The notes: generated by a model from the letters alone, not told the origin. 64,000 nucleotides of DNA from Antrodiella citrinella (GCA_004802725.1 SGPM01000001.1:372001-436000); one strand, 5' to 3'. Positions 35,482 through 47,344 are shown, numbered from the stretch's first letter. A program made the numbers and translations.

Positions 35482-38049
35482 TTATGACAAGCCTAAGGAA
35501 GCTTCGGGCGTCCCAGGGAGCGGTCCGACCTGAACATGATGTTTCATCCGATGTTTGTGCTCCTTTGCGGCGAGAGCCAGACCTTTTTGCTCAGCCTTCG
35601 CCTTGCGCTGACCACGAACCTGTGTGTATGCATAACATAAGTTAAGGATGTGGACGGACCGCTGTCCAAGACGTACCAAAGCACCGTGTTTGATGCGACT
35701 GATAAGGTCCGCCGCCCGTCCTTTCGTCATGCGTTCAATGTCGCCAGTAGGCCCACCGAGTTTGTTGCCCATACGTTTGCGAAGGAAGGCTTGCTGGCCT
35801 TCAGTGGCTTCAGCTCGCCGCCATTTCGCAGACTGCAACAATCTGTCAACCGACGTCATCAGCGCGACGCGGAAAGTGTATTGAGCGATGGCTTGTTACC
35901 CGAGCGACAACGGACTAGGCACGACCTTCTTTGCGTAGGTATCGCAGCCTTTCACAGCTTCCGCCAGATTCCCTGCCGTCAGGATCTGCTGGCTACGCCT
36001 GAATGGAGAAATCTTGAGGATAGCAGCGGTCACCATAGGCATCGATGCGGGTGTATATACTCCTCTGAAACGAGGCTCGTCTGAAATGACTGGATAAATG
36101 GGATCAACATGACCACTAGAGAATGAGGGTCGTCGGAGCAACATACCCTCTAGTTCATTTGAAGCATCTTTTGGAGGGACAGGTTCAATGCGCAGGTGGC
36201 CTTTCCCCATGCACTCTAGAATGTAGATATCTTCGCCACATCCGACCCAAGCATTGGGGCTGAGTCTCCGAATGTGAGGCGCACCAGATGTGTCGGCGGC
36301 AAGTGAAGATAAGTCATCGTGGTCGATGTAGGTGATACTTTTGGGCTCTGGGACAACTGGGCGATCATCTAAACCCGTCGTCAGTGCGATACTTTTCGTT
36401 TCAGCGCGCTTCTCAAGCTCTTCGAGCGAGACGTCTGTAATTCAAAGTAAGAACATGCGGACTTCTGCTGTAGGGTAGGTTACTCGCCATCAAGTAACTC
36501 GGAGGGATCCAGTCCGAATAGCGACGGGGTTGATACGATCCCGGAAACTTTGTCGACGGAGTCTACGAGGTCTATGACGTGACAGTCCTCTTTGCCCGTG
36601 TCTGGAGACAACCGCATACCACGACCAATCTGCCCCCCTGTTAGTACTGTTTAATGTAGGACACTCACAGGATCTCACCATCTGTGTGAAGAGGTTACGC
36701 GACCGAGTGGGACGAGCGACCACAATGCAATCAATGTTGGGTATGTCCGTGCCCTCAGTCAAGACGGCTGTAGACGGGTGTTGCTCAGTCCAGAAGACCT
36801 CTCAGTACGGTGCCATTGTGCTCACCACAATTCATCAGAACCGGAAACTTCCTAGCCTTGAAGTCCGCAATCAGGTTTGCTCGTTCGACTGTTGGAGTAC
36901 CCGAATAAATGTAGCGAGCATCTACTCCTGCAGTGCGAAACGTATCAGTCAGATGGCGGACGTGCGCCAAATTGACGCAGAAGACGACTGTAGACGTTCT
37001 GCTTCCTGCAAACTAGTGGTTAGTGTACTGTCGTCGGGAAATTTTGATATAACTCACCCGCTTTGTCTAACCACGTCTGCAGCACTACCTTGTTCAAGGT
37101 ATCGGTATTGATGACATGGGCGAGACTTGTAGCATTGAAGTCACCGGAAGCCGAGTTAATCGTCACGTCCTCTAAGTTTAGGCTTGCATGAATAGTGGTA
37201 AAACGTACTCCGCAGAGCCTGTCGTCGTCAGATGGCATGAATATACTGCTAATATGCGTACGATTTGCTCTCACCATTGCTCCTTGATCATCTCCAAGAA
37301 ATCGCGGTGGTAGACTATCTGCTCGAATACGGAGCCCAAAGCTAGTCCATCATGTCGACTGAACGTGGCAGAAAAGCCAAGGATGGGGATGGCATGGTCG
37401 TCGTTGAGGTCTTTTGGGAGGTCTTCTGATTCGTCGGGATCCTTGATGGCGTGGTGGAATTTGGACAATATACGGCGATACCTAAGACATGGTCAGACTA
37501 CATGAGAACCCAATACGCATTGACGTACGACGGTGCAGCTGCGTGGTGGGCTTCATCGACAATCACGGCCTTGAAGTTGGTTGGGTGGAATTTAGCCAGA
37601 CGATTCGGCCTCAACAATGTTTGATATGTAGCGACCGTCCTATGCAAATCTATCAGCACGTAGCAGTGAGCCAAGCAGAAGTATGCAACGCACATGTCTG
37701 CCTCTCCTGTAGCAACGTACTGCTTCCCTTGCTCAATCTCCACCGTCCACTCCGGAAAGAGCTTCTTGGCCTGCGCTGCCGTCTGTCGGGCCAACTCCAC
37801 ATTGTTCACAATCACCAGAGACTTGGAGGCTTGGTTGTGCGATGCGATTCGAGATAAAAGAGATAGGAACACAGTCGTCTTGCCTGACCCAGTGGGCAGG
37901 GACACGCCAACTCGAGAGAACCCCGATGCTAACGCCTCTGTGCATGCTTGAAGACACGACTCTTGGTATGGCCTGAGTACAACCGGCGAGTCATGAAGAG
38001 TACTGTGGCTTCTTGCCCATGAAGAACGGGTTCGGTGCAGCCATAACAT
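35482..38049 (-). CDS. Mitochondrial-type DEAD/DEAH helicase, IRC3-like
   Basis: This is a superfamily 2 helicase resembling Irc3, which unwinds branched mitochondrial DNA. The Arg-rich start [17 protein letters not shown] fits a presequence. Motifs in order are [11 protein letters not shown] (Q-like), [11 protein letters not shown] (Walker A), [24 protein letters not shown] (Walker B, DEAH), [13 protein letters not shown] (motif III), [32 protein letters not shown] (motif V) and IGRGMRLSP (motif VI). A basic C-terminal extension of about 300 residues includes [20 protein letters not shown] and ends [11 protein letters not shown]. The last introns join ...VVPSPLSLG to LLQSAKWRR. The stop lies 13 bp from the convergent PsuG-PsuK stop. 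Confidence 0.88.
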
Positions 38050-38393
38050 TGACCTTCACCACCGCAGTCAGATCAGAGCATATCGAGAATGCAGTGAATG
38101 TGTCTGGTCGAAATCCAGTGTACAACATATAAAGGGCGTCGCTCAACGCAGAACACGACCACATCGGCACTTACGTTCTCAAAGCAACTGTCGCAGTTTC
38201 GACATAACCTCTGCATTGTGTATACTACCAAGAACTTATAGGATGATATCCTAGGCACCTTAGAAATTAGAGGCAAAGGAGAGTTAACCACAGGGTCTAT
38301 TGTGGATGATTGTACGAGAAGAAACATAAACAACAGAACTAAGAGGCTAGTACGTAAGTAGAAGTCCAAAGAGTCAAGACAGTTTAGCCAGAT
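38050..38393. other. Intergenic region (IRC3-like promoter)
   Basis: It holds the IRC3-like promoter and the 3' UTR of the ADP/ATP carrier, both on the minus strand. The downstream part is AT-rich. No other signal was seen. Confidence 0.45.
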
Positions 38394-39684
38394 CCTGGAA
38401 GACGACATGTCAGAAAGGCAGATGATAGATTCAGGAAATTTGTACATACCACCGGAGTAGACCTTGCCGAACATGACTTCCTGGAGCTTGTCGTACAACG
38501 ACAAGACACCAGCACCAGCAACACCACGGAGGATGTTGGCACCAGCACCCTTGAACAGCGACTTGGCACCCTCCTTGGCAACAATCTGGGATCCAGCGTC
38601 GAACATGGACTTGTAGTGAGTCGTCGAACCAGACGTCATCATCATGCGACGACTACAGAAGCTCATGTTAGCACTTGCAATGTAACCCACACAGAAATGA
38701 GGACGCACCGGATAGTGTCCAGAGGATACGAAGCCAAACCAGCACCAATGGTAACACCCCAACCGAGTAAGAAAGAGCCGAGGAAAGAGCCCTCCAAGTT
38801 TCCGACGAGAACGACAGGCTCTGAGGTGCATATGAGCACAACTATTGCAGCGGAACGATAACATGCACTTACTGAGTGAGTCGTAGACACCGAAGTAGAG
38901 ACCACGGTACACGATAATACCGACAACTGAGGGCACGAATCCACGGTAAAGACCAGCAAGACCGTCAGAAGCGAGGGTCTTCTTGTAGACATCGACCAGA
39001 CCGTTGAACTGACGAGCTCCTCCACCCTTCGCTGACTTGGCGTCGTTAGCCAGACGAGTACGGGCGTAATCAAGCGAGTACACGAAAAGTAATGACGAGG
39101 CACCGGCGGCACCACCAGATGCGACATTGCCAGCGAACCACGTCCAGTAACCGTCCTGTTTCTTGAAACCGAACAAGGACTTGAAGTAATCCTCTGCAAA
39201 GCACATCAGAGCGCGAAACTACACCCGAATCGCTAAGTCACGCACTGAAGGCAAAGTTCAGGGCCTGTGTAGGGAAGTACCGGATGACGTTGGCGGTGTT
39301 ACCTCTCCATAGAGAGACAAGACCCTCCTCACGGTAGGTACGGCCAAAGCAGTCAACAACACCCTTGTAGGGGCTTGCGAGACGACCCTGCTTGATCATC
39401 TCATCCTGGTTTTGGACCAAGAGCTTGATACGTTCGATGGGGGCAGCGGAGGTCTTCGCGACGGCCTACAAAAGACGACACCTGGTCAGCAACCAAGCCA
39501 GTAATGCAGCGCACACGAGCACTCACAGCGGAGACACCACCCATCAAGAAATCAACTGTTTGAAAGTGCCAGGTCAGCAAAATGTGTTCCCCAACACGTC
39601 GCATCGCCCGCAGTAGCGACGACCGAAACGGCACGACGTACTAGCGAACTCCTTGGGCGTTTTGCCCTTCTTGACGTCGGCCAT
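38394..39684 (-). CDS. AAC1: Mitochondrial ADP/ATP carrier
   Basis: The carrier exchanges cytosolic ADP for matrix ATP across the inner membrane. Exon 1 starts [13 protein letters not shown] at 39684. Then [29 protein letters not shown] (first carrier signature), [40 protein letters not shown] (second signature), [36 protein letters not shown] (third signature with the AAC-specific RRRMMM) and [18 protein letters not shown] follow. A final intron after VYSGG leaves a tiny last exon coding SG and TAA at 38394. About seven introns and about 310 residues, normal size. An abundant protein gene; the upstream region 39685-40078 would be a strong promoter. Confidence 0.96.
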
Positions 39685-40078
39685 TTTTTGTGAGGACGAC
39701 TGGAGGAAAGAGGAATGAAACTGAGTGGAGGTGGAGGGACAAGTTGAAGAAGTACGTTGGGAAGTTTTCGCGCTCACTTATCCTCCCCGGAAAGTTCCTA
39801 ACTCCGACCGAAAGCCGGTGCGGCCCGGATCACAGCTTTGTGTGTCCCAACGCGACTGGCTGCCTCGGTCTGCTCTGCTGGCACTGACAGTCGCGCACTG
39901 ACAAAATCTGTGGGGGTGGCAGTGGCATGTGCATTTCGTCCGAACACCACGCTGCCATTCCATGGACGACCGCGTTTAATACATGTGTTTTCTGTCCGAA
40001 TTACAACGAGAATAAAATCATATTACGTCGACAATATCTTTATCATAACCAATAGCCTCTCTCCCGCTACCAGAAGAC
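39685..40078. other. Intergenic region (ADP/ATP carrier promoter)
   Basis: This is a 394-bp spacer between the carrier start and the SUMO ligase stop. No coding signal was seen. It should hold the carrier promoter and the SUMO ligase 3' UTR. Confidence 0.45.
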
Positions 40079-42649
40079 CTACCGTCGCCAAGCCATAGAA
40101 CCGTTCGCCATGCTCGAAGAGCCTGCCCCATTAGGCCGGGGCACGAAGGCCGGGTTGGCAAGACCAGGCGGACGAGGGTGGATAGCGTGTTGTACAAATG
40201 ATGTAGTGACCGGATACGAATGGTCGTATCGTGTCGCGGATGGTGATGGAGGCGCAGGGGCTGGAGGATGTGATTGTCGTGGGACAGCGAAGCTCGCCGG
40301 ATCCGACACGAACGTAGTTCTCGTCGGAGGCGGTACAGGATTATCCGGTCGTGATTTCTTCCAGATCACCTCTGTAGGCGAGAGTGATTCGACATCCTCC
40401 GCTCGCCGCTTCCTGGTAGGATGCGACGGCGCCTCGTCTTCCGAATCCAGCGTCAAGTCTATCACGTCCGACTCACCCGTCTGCGACCTCGGAGGTGCGG
40501 AGGCAGCAGAACTGGTGCTCGCGTGAGAGCCCATGACCCTTGAGACACGGCTCCTCGGAATACCACCACTACCATAAGAAGGAGATAGCTCCCGCTTGAC
40601 TCTACCCTCGTCGTCGGAGTCGTCAGAATCAAGAATGACTATCTCCGCACTGATGTGTATGGTCCTCTTTTTGTCCAGGTCCGCAATGTTGGGCTTCACC
40701 GGTGTGGGCGAGCGCGCCTTTGGCGGAGGTCCCATCGGAAGACCTGCAGCAATACGCGCAGCTTTCCATCCCGCCGAACCGAAAGCGTTGTCTTCAGAGT
40801 GCCATTCGCCATCGGGTTCAACGATAACGTCCTCTACTTCTTCTGGCGTCGCTTTAACAATTTCGTCAAAGTACCTAAATGTCGCATGAGATTACGCCAA
40901 GATCTAATGTATCACGCGACGCGCTCACCCGTCTACGATCAGATCGTCAATGTTCAGTGCCTTCTCGCAGACTGGGCACATCCACGTCGTGGTTTGCTCC
41001 ATAACATAGAACCACGACTCGGCATCGAAGCATTGTGAATGGACACAACTCCAAGCTCGACAAGGCGTAGCAATACGCATATAGCTCAGCTGATTTGGAG
41101 TTCATCATGAGAAACGGGTTGACACAAAAGAGCCAGAAGGTTTGAGACTCACAGGACACTTCAACGACATCTTCGAGGCACCGGCCACAATGTCATCCTC
41201 GTCGGTCAAGGGCTGTTGCACTGAAAGACAAGCGTCAAGGACGGGCCGACACACCTTGAAAGAGAATACCTACTCTTGGTGATAATCTCATTGCTACTCT
41301 TGTATTTGCCCTTCTTCAGCTTGTCGATGAGTTGTTCCACGGTGGTCACTTCAACCAACATCACGACCAAGTAATATTTCTACGAGCATGAACATCAGCC
41401 ATCGTTCATCCTCACACAATGTTATACTCACCTTTGGCGTGACAGGTTGCTGACTATTCACATATATCATCTCTACACGATTGGCCGCCCCAGGGGTAAG
41501 CCTGACTGATCTGCCAAGGTCTGGCGGTGGGGCAGTTCCAGGTTTCTTCTTCATTCCTTTAAGATTGGCCGTCAACTGCTGCGAGTTGATCCGCACTTCG
41601 CATGTGGGTGGGAATTCGATGGGGCATGGGAGGTTGGTCCGGAACGCTGGCGTAGGAGTGTAGTATGTTGAAGATGTGCAGTACAACCGAAGTTGGTATT
41701 TGGGACTGCCCGGCGGGTAAGTATTCTGTGTACAACAAAGAAAACATCCGACCTCATACCTTGTCGATGCCAATTTCTGGTTCAGATCCGCGTTCACAAT
41801 GAAAGTGACAGTCTGCTGTCGTCTATCCATCTGGTTACTGGATTCTGGGGACCGATAAGTCAGAAACGTCAAAAGCTGAGACTCGAACACGACGTACCTG
41901 GACACTCTATGATATTTGAAACCGCTCGCTCAACGCGAAAGAAAGGTGATGGTTTGAACCGAATATCTGTTTTCAACAAGCCATATTGAGTACATGCCGC
42001 CATTGCCACTGCGTGCGGATGAACTTACTCGGTGTGGTTGCAGATGTTGAGGGTGCCCCTTGGCCCGGAGCAGGCATAGCCGGCCGCCTAGGCGCGGCGT
42101 AGGGGTCGAATCGAGCAATGGTGGAGGAGCCTGAAGCCTGATGAAAGGATGGTCCGGGAGCAGGGTAGTTTCCGTTGGTGGAGGTAGGTGAAGAGTACAA
42201 TTCGCTCGTTGTTCGCGTGGGCGTATATCTAAAACAGGAAATAACAGTGGTATCAGTATCGAGAACGAGAGACCGAGGTAGCTCTCGGAAATGCCAAGGA
42301 GACCAGAAAAAAGGGTGCGCACTGAATGACATACATGCCAGAGCTCCGTACTTGAGTCAATATCGTCTTCGCCTTTGACCACTTATCCGTCGCGTTAGTC
42401 CGCCTCCATGCATCTAACTCCCGGGTAACTCTATCGATGAGGTCCTGCTTCTTCCCCGACTTTGTACAGTTCGTTCCACACTCTTCGTTGAAGCCAGTGA
42501 GGATGTGCTTCAGTCGTTCGACAGTGTTGAGCTTGACGTTGTGTCGCAAAGTCTGATTGGTCAAGTAAGTCAGGCCAAGGCTTGCAGCTGCACGGGATCT
42601 ATGCGATCAGACTCACCTCATAGTCGGACCAGACGTCCATGCTGGCCAT
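40079..42649 (-). CDS. SUMO E3 ligase, Siz/PIAS family (SAP, PINIT, SP-RING)
   Basis: Siz/PIAS proteins direct SUMO from Ubc9 to nuclear targets. Start MASMDVWSDYE at 42649 leads into a SAP-like helix pair (LNTVERLKHILTGFNEECG, KSGKKQDLIDRVTREL). A Pro-rich linker follows, then a PINIT domain (QLRLYCTSSTYYTP, CPIEFPPTCEVRINSQQLTAN, LTPGAANRVEMIYVNSQQP). The SP-RING reads MSLKCPLSYMRIATPCRAWSCVHSQCFDAESWF and TTTWMCPVCEKALNIDDL, with the Cys/His zinc ligands in place. The tail has EIVILDSDDSDDEG and DVIDLTLDSEDE, which look like two SUMO-interacting motifs. The gene is divergent from NUDC (211 bp). Confidence 0.93.
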
Positions 42650-42860
42650 TCCACAGCTGCTGAACCTGTTTCTGTGCTGAAAGAAAAGGAGAATGGGATG
42701 GTGAAAGCACTTGGTCGAGAGCAAAAGTGGGCAGGGCTCGCCCTGAGTCTGGCAGCGGTTGCGGCCTCCTCAGTATAGTTTACCCGTGAGAAAATGGGTA
42801 ATTCTGCCGAATTGCGATCACGTGCACCCGCCCTTTGATTCTTAGACCAGATCGTCCACG
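42650..42860. promoter_or_regulatory. Bidirectional promoter of the SUMO ligase and NUDC
   Basis: Only 211 bp separate the two start codons. No TATA box is clear. A GA-rich stretch (AAAGAAAAGGAGAATGGG, about 42675-42695) lies near the middle. Confidence 0.5.
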
Positions 42861-43761
42861 ATGTCGACACAGGGAGACGACTACGACAAGCTCACAAAGG
42901 AGGAGAGAGCAGTGCGAGACGCTGCTGACAGGGCGCGCGAAAAAGCTGAGCAGGATGGTATGTGTTTTGCATCGGTTTCGATCGTTACGCCACACTAAAA
43001 ACACTCTGTAGCATTGCCCTACAAATGGTCTCAGGTCCTCACAGATGCGGACGTCATAGTCCCAGTCCCTGCAGGCACGCGAGGAAGAGACCTCGCTGTC
43101 GTGCTGCAAAAGCGGAAACTCAGCGTTGGACTCAAAGGCAAGGAACCTATCTTGACCGGCGAGCTCTTCGCCGACATCAAGATGGAAGATAGCACTTGGA
43201 CGCTCGGTAAGTGGACATGATGCTTGTAGATATTCAGCGTGTTTACGCCTCATCATGCAGAGGACAACAAGGAAGTCCAAATTCACCTTGAGAAAGTGAA
43301 CAAGCAGCAATGGTGGCCACATATCCTCACCCATCATCCGAAGATCGATACAACCAAGATCGAGCCGGAGAACAGCAAGCTCAGTGACCTCGATGGAGAG
43401 ACCAGGTAAGTGCGTCATATTCACAGTCGAAAACACGCAAATCTCATTCTGGATCTTCAGAGGAATGGTCGAGAAGATGATGGTACGTCGATCTGCTGAG
43501 ATCCGCGGACCCCCAACTGACTATGTTGCCTTCTTGTAGTTTGACAATCAACAGAAGGTAATGATTATGACCTGAAGTCGTAGATGTGCAACTGACTCTT
43601 CGCTAGCAAATGGGCAAGCCGACATCCGATGAGATGAAGAAGATGGAGGTACGTCACTACCACCTCGTTTCTAGACCGTGTTCTCAACATCGTTGCAGAC
43701 ATTACGCAAATTCCAGGACGCGCATCCAGAGCTCGATTTTTCCAACGCAAAGATCACATAA
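42861..43761 (+). CDS. NUDC: NudC-type nuclear movement protein (CS domain)
   Basis: NudC is a cytosolic co-chaperone of Hsp90 for the dynein/LIS1 nuclear-migration pathway. The start [20 protein letters not shown] leads into a short coiled region, then the CS domain: [59 protein letters not shown] and [20 protein letters not shown]. The C-terminus [30 protein letters not shown] and [19 protein letters not shown] is the conserved NudC tail. Six introns split it, and the spliced product of about 190 residues is normal for the fungal protein. It converges on ESF1 with 92 bp between stops. Confidence 0.94.
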
Positions 43762-43853
43762 AGCTGTCAAACGTCATGAAGACATCCTGTATGTAGCCTT
43801 AGCGTCATGCCCTTGGAAGTAATGACTGTATGCTCTGTACTCGCTATCGAATA

Positions 43854-46164
43854 TCACAACTTTCGTCGCTTTCCTGCACTCGGCTGTTCGAGCGCAGAAC
43901 TTTTCCGCTTCACGTTTGCCACCAGGCTCTTCAGATCCAGCGTAGCACCCTCCTTTGTCGAAGACGTGACAGCTTCTCGAGGCTCGCCTTTCTGGTGCCT
44001 CTTTGACCGCTCTTCAAGCAACGCGGACATACTCTTTGTCTTCTTGAACCTATGACACTGTTAGTATGGTACCGCACAACTGGGCTGAACGAACTTACCG
44101 AGGATTACTGGGATCAATCGCAAATGTATGATCTTCGTGCATGATCTTGAACCGGTCATCCTCCACGTTAATCTGGAAGTCGTCCTGAGTCTCGTTCTCA
44201 GCCTGCTCTGCCCTTTTGCCCTTCTTCTGCTTCCTCTTCTTTCCTTTTAGCTTCTCCGATTTGATGATGTCTTTCATGTTGAAATGATTCGGTTCCTTGT
44301 CTGGATTTTCCGAAGCAGCAATGAGCGCCAACTCTTCAGCGGTCGAAGGTTGGCGAGGTGCGGGTTCTGCTTCTGGAGACGCTTTCGACCGTTTCTTCTT
44401 GCTCTTGGACTTCGGCCGAGGTTCCTCCTCCTCCTCGTCGCTCCCGGTTGCAAATAAATCGTCGCCAGCGGGCGCACCTTTATCCTCGTCCTTCTTCCCC
44501 ACTCTCTCTTCCTTCCGCTTTTTCTTCTTCTCCTTCATTTTCCTCCTGTAAGCTTCCAGCGTCGTCTCATCCTCCGGGTTCTTCGACTCGCTCAGTCCCG
44601 GTGTGAATGTGATTTCCATATCCGCGTCGTCATCCTCGTCCTTACCCCATCCCTCGGGAAGGGTGTCGTCACCACCGCTGAGCAGGAGTGCTCTCAGCTT
44701 GTCCCGGGACGCACCTTTGGAGGCACCATCGTCTTCAGAGTCAGAGTCGGACGCGATGTACGCTCGGAAGTCGTTCTCCTCGATTTCTTTCTTGGAGAGG
44801 GTGCGACGGGTGAGTTGATTTCTCTCGGGATCGTCGTCGTCCCATGTCAATTTCACTTTCGAATGACGGAGCGCCTGCGTGAATAATTTAGTTGCTTGTA
44901 GGCAATTGAACGGTACATACAGTACGTACATCAGTCACGAACTCGAGGCCCTTGTAAGGAACGTTGAGGTCGTCAGAAGCGTCGTCCCTATACATCGTCT
45001 AAACTCAGCCATATCTTCGGTTTCTTCATGCATGGGTACTCACCGAGGTTCATCGTCAAACTTCATATCATCCGGAACGAAGCTCAGGTCGAATACGTTC
45101 GCTGACCGTTCTAGTTCCGTTCCATCCAGCTCGGCGTATATGTGCGAAGCGGCTTCAACGGTGTCACATTCTACGATAGCATAGTAGTACCTGTACATAC
45201 AAATGATGAGACAAGGAGGTAAACAGACTGCACGGTAGACTCCACGAACCGAAGCCGCTCTAGCTGATATTTCCGCAACGCGTCCTCGTTGTAATCTTCG
45301 CCGTCGCCTGTCTCGTACACGGTGACCTCATTCACGTCTTCTTCGTTTTCGATGGTGTTGTTCTTGAATATGTGCGCAGGAGGACCTTCCACCTCTTCTC
45401 GCGCCATGCGCTCCTTTCCAAATTCACTCGGGTAAACACGTACACTGAGAACCTTGCCTCTGGAGACACGGGACTTGACGTCCTTGGGATTTTTGGAGGT
45501 ATTGCCGTTCGATGGGGGTAGCTGGGAGGCGGTTGGAGAGACGAGAGAAGAAAAGATCTTGTATAAATGAGTAGCACGGACATGATCCCAGTCGAGGTTG
45601 ACCACAGCTATCCTGCGAGTAGATTCTCCAGCCAGTTCTCCAGCGTTGTCGTTGTCTTCTGCGTGCTGCTGTGCGTACGCAGTAGCCTGAGCATCGAGGT
45701 CCGCGAATTGAGACTCGTCCAGATCAATCTCGTCTTCGGGTACAGGGATCGGTTTGGAGACTCCGCGTCCAAGGAGTACGACATCCTCGTCGTCGTCGCT
45801 CTCGGCCTCATCTTCTTCTTCGTCCGAAGACTCGAGAAGAACTGCACCACGAGCATAATCGGGGCCTTTTGGTGTAGACTCTTCTTCCTCTTCGTTTTCA
45901 AGACGGTAGAATCTCCGGAGGTTGTCCTCCTGGTATGTATCGGCAAGAGACCTTCCATACTTGTCGACGCGTCCTGCGAAAGATCAATAAAGTGAATGCC
46001 GGAATGAGAAGAAAGCGAATACCTTTGGACTGTTTGTTCTTTTTGCTAGAGCCGGACTCGAAGACGCTCTTGAAGCGATCGTCGACGACTACTTTAGCGT
46101 CCTTTTTGCGGATATGACGGAAACGAGGGTCAGACTTGAGTCTTGCAAAGCGAGGATCCGACAT
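43854..46164 (-). CDS. ESF1: Pre-rRNA processing protein ESF1
   Basis: ESF1 is a nucleolar factor of 18S rRNA maturation. The start gives MSDPRFARLKSDPRFRHIRKK, a near-universal ESF1 opening, then KVVVDDRFKSVF. Acidic stretches follow (LESSDEEEDEAESDDDED). The conserved RRIAVVNLDWDHVRATHLYKI, GKVLSVRVYPSEFGKERMA and YYYAIVECDTVEAASHIYAELDG form the RRM-like part. Next are FEFVTDALRHSKVKLTWDDDDP in pattern and a Lys/Glu-rich region (KKKKRKEERVGKK). The C-terminus has DDRFKIMHEDHTFAIDPSNPRFKK and ends SAGKRRKL. About five introns. Start at ATG 46164; stop at 43854. Confidence 0.93.
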
Positions 46165-46666
46165 GGTGGAGGGGAGGAGGACGTTTACACTAACTCGACA
46201 GTAAATTGTGCGGCTAGAGCGCTAATCAATGGAGGCTGCCTCAGTCACTGAAAGACATAGCATTCGCACCGGAGACTGTTCGTAGCAATCCACGTACATT
46301 CGTACACTGCTTCACTGACCGATGGTGGGATTCCGAGGCAGTCGGTCAGCGCGCTCCCAGGCGTGGTTGTCCTGGAGACTGACGACGCTGAGAGCACAAC
46401 CCGATCATATTTAGATTGATCTTTCCTTATATACCCTCGCCCTGCACACACTTCCCTTTCCCCCATTCTCCCATCTCGTTCCTTCGTGTCAGTATTCCTC
46501 CCTGTTCCTCCGTTGCGTGTTTCGTTCGCTGACCCTCTCGTTTGCAGATTCGTCTTTTCTTTGCGCCAGGTCGCAGGTCCTTTCTGTCGGTTGAACCGTC
46601 CCCCTACCGTGTCACCCAGTGTGCTCTACATATCTAATCGTCCCCTTCGTAACCACTCCTGCAATC
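46165..46666 (+). promoter_or_regulatory. Promoter and leader of the repeat peptide precursor
   Basis: This 502-bp spacer is shared with the divergent ESF1. A TATATA box sits at 46428-46433, 234 bp before the ATG at 46667, in a position that fits the plus-strand gene. A pyrimidine-rich stretch follows. A GTCAGT...TTTGCAG pair at 46488-46547 would form a 60-bp intron in the 5' UTR. Confidence 0.5.
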
Positions 46667-47344
46667 ATGTTCGTCTTCCGCGCCCTTTTCTCCTCCGCTC
46701 TCGCCCTTGTTCTTGCTGGTCAGGCTCTCGCCTACCCCATGCCTATGCCCCTCAGAGTCAGTACCCATATTTGTCATATTTCGCTCCCTTTTGACCCATG
46801 CAAACAGCGCGGACTCCAGCACCGTGAACCCACTCCTCTTGACACGATTCCGGTCTACGTTCGCAGTACCAACACGATCCCCGCCGAGGTAGCAACTAAA
46901 GCCCCGAACGGTGTCATCCAAGAATACAAGCGTTCGACGAATACCATTCCTGCTGAAGTTGCGACCAAGGCTCCCAATGGTGTGATCCAAGAATACAAGC
47001 GTTCGACCAACACTATCCCTGCTGAGGTCGCAACCAAGGCCCCCAACGGTGTAATTCAGGAATACAAACGTTCGACGAACAAGATCCCTGCTGAAGTCGC
47101 CACGAAAGCTCCTAACGGTGTTATCCAAGAATACAAGCGTTCGACGAACACCATCCCCGCTGAGGTTGCTACCAAGGCCCCCAACGGTGTCATCCAGCAG
47201 TATAAGCGTTCGACTAACACCATCCCGGCTGAAGTCGCAACGAAGGCACCCAACGGCGTTATTCAGGAGTACAAGCGGTCCACCAACACCATCCCTGCGG
47301 AAGTCGCGACTAAGGCACCTAACGGTGTCATCCAGAAGTACTAA
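46667..47344 (+). CDS. Secreted Kex2-type repeat peptide precursor (seven near-identical copies)
   Basis: The precursor has about 208 residues after removal of an in-phase 51-bp intron (46760-46810, GTCAGT...AACAG). MFVFRALFSSALALVLAGQALA is a clear signal peptide, followed by YPMPMPLRRGLQHREPTP and a short spacer ending VYVR. Then come seven copies of a 23-residue unit, STNTIPAEVATK-APNGVIQEY-KR, each joined by Lys-Arg, the classical Kex2 site. The last copy ends in KY and stop, with no Lys-Arg. The only amino-acid changes are Thr to Lys in copy 4, Glu to Gln in copy 5 and Glu to Lys in copy 7. There are no Cys, no glycosylation sequons and no CaaX box. The likely product is a 21-residue peptide ending in Tyr. 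Function unknown: a signal, a surface-coat (repellent-like) peptide or a RiPP precursor are possible. Confidence 0.9.
   Translation: MFVFRALFSSALALVLAGQALAYPMPMPLRVSTHICHISLPFDPCKQRGLQHREPTPLDTIPVYVRSTNTIPAEVATKAPNGVIQEYKRSTNTIPAEVATKAPNGVIQEYKRSTNTIPAEVATKAPNGVIQEYKRSTNKIPAEVATKAPNGVIQEYKRSTNTIPAEVATKAPNGVIQQYKRSTNTIPAEVATKAPNGVIQEYKRSTNTIPAEVATKAPNGVIQKY
46865..47341 (+). repeat. Seven tandem 69-bp peptide-coding repeats
   Basis: Units start at 46865, 46934, 47003, 47072, 47141, 47210 and 47279; the last is 63 bp before the stop. Copies 1 and 2 encode the same 23 residues, yet 16 of 23 codons differ, all at synonymous sites. The repeat is therefore old or under strong protein-level constraint and is not a recent expansion. 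Confidence 0.95.

Noticed and set aside
44095..46164. Dense acidic and basic runs in ESF1 as a separate low-complexity gene
   Set aside because: They belong to the ESF1 exons and are typical of that nucleolar protein.
46634..47253. Open frames on the minus strand opposite the repeat peptide gene
   Set aside because: They are mirror frames of the 69-bp repeat and have no signal peptide or known motif.
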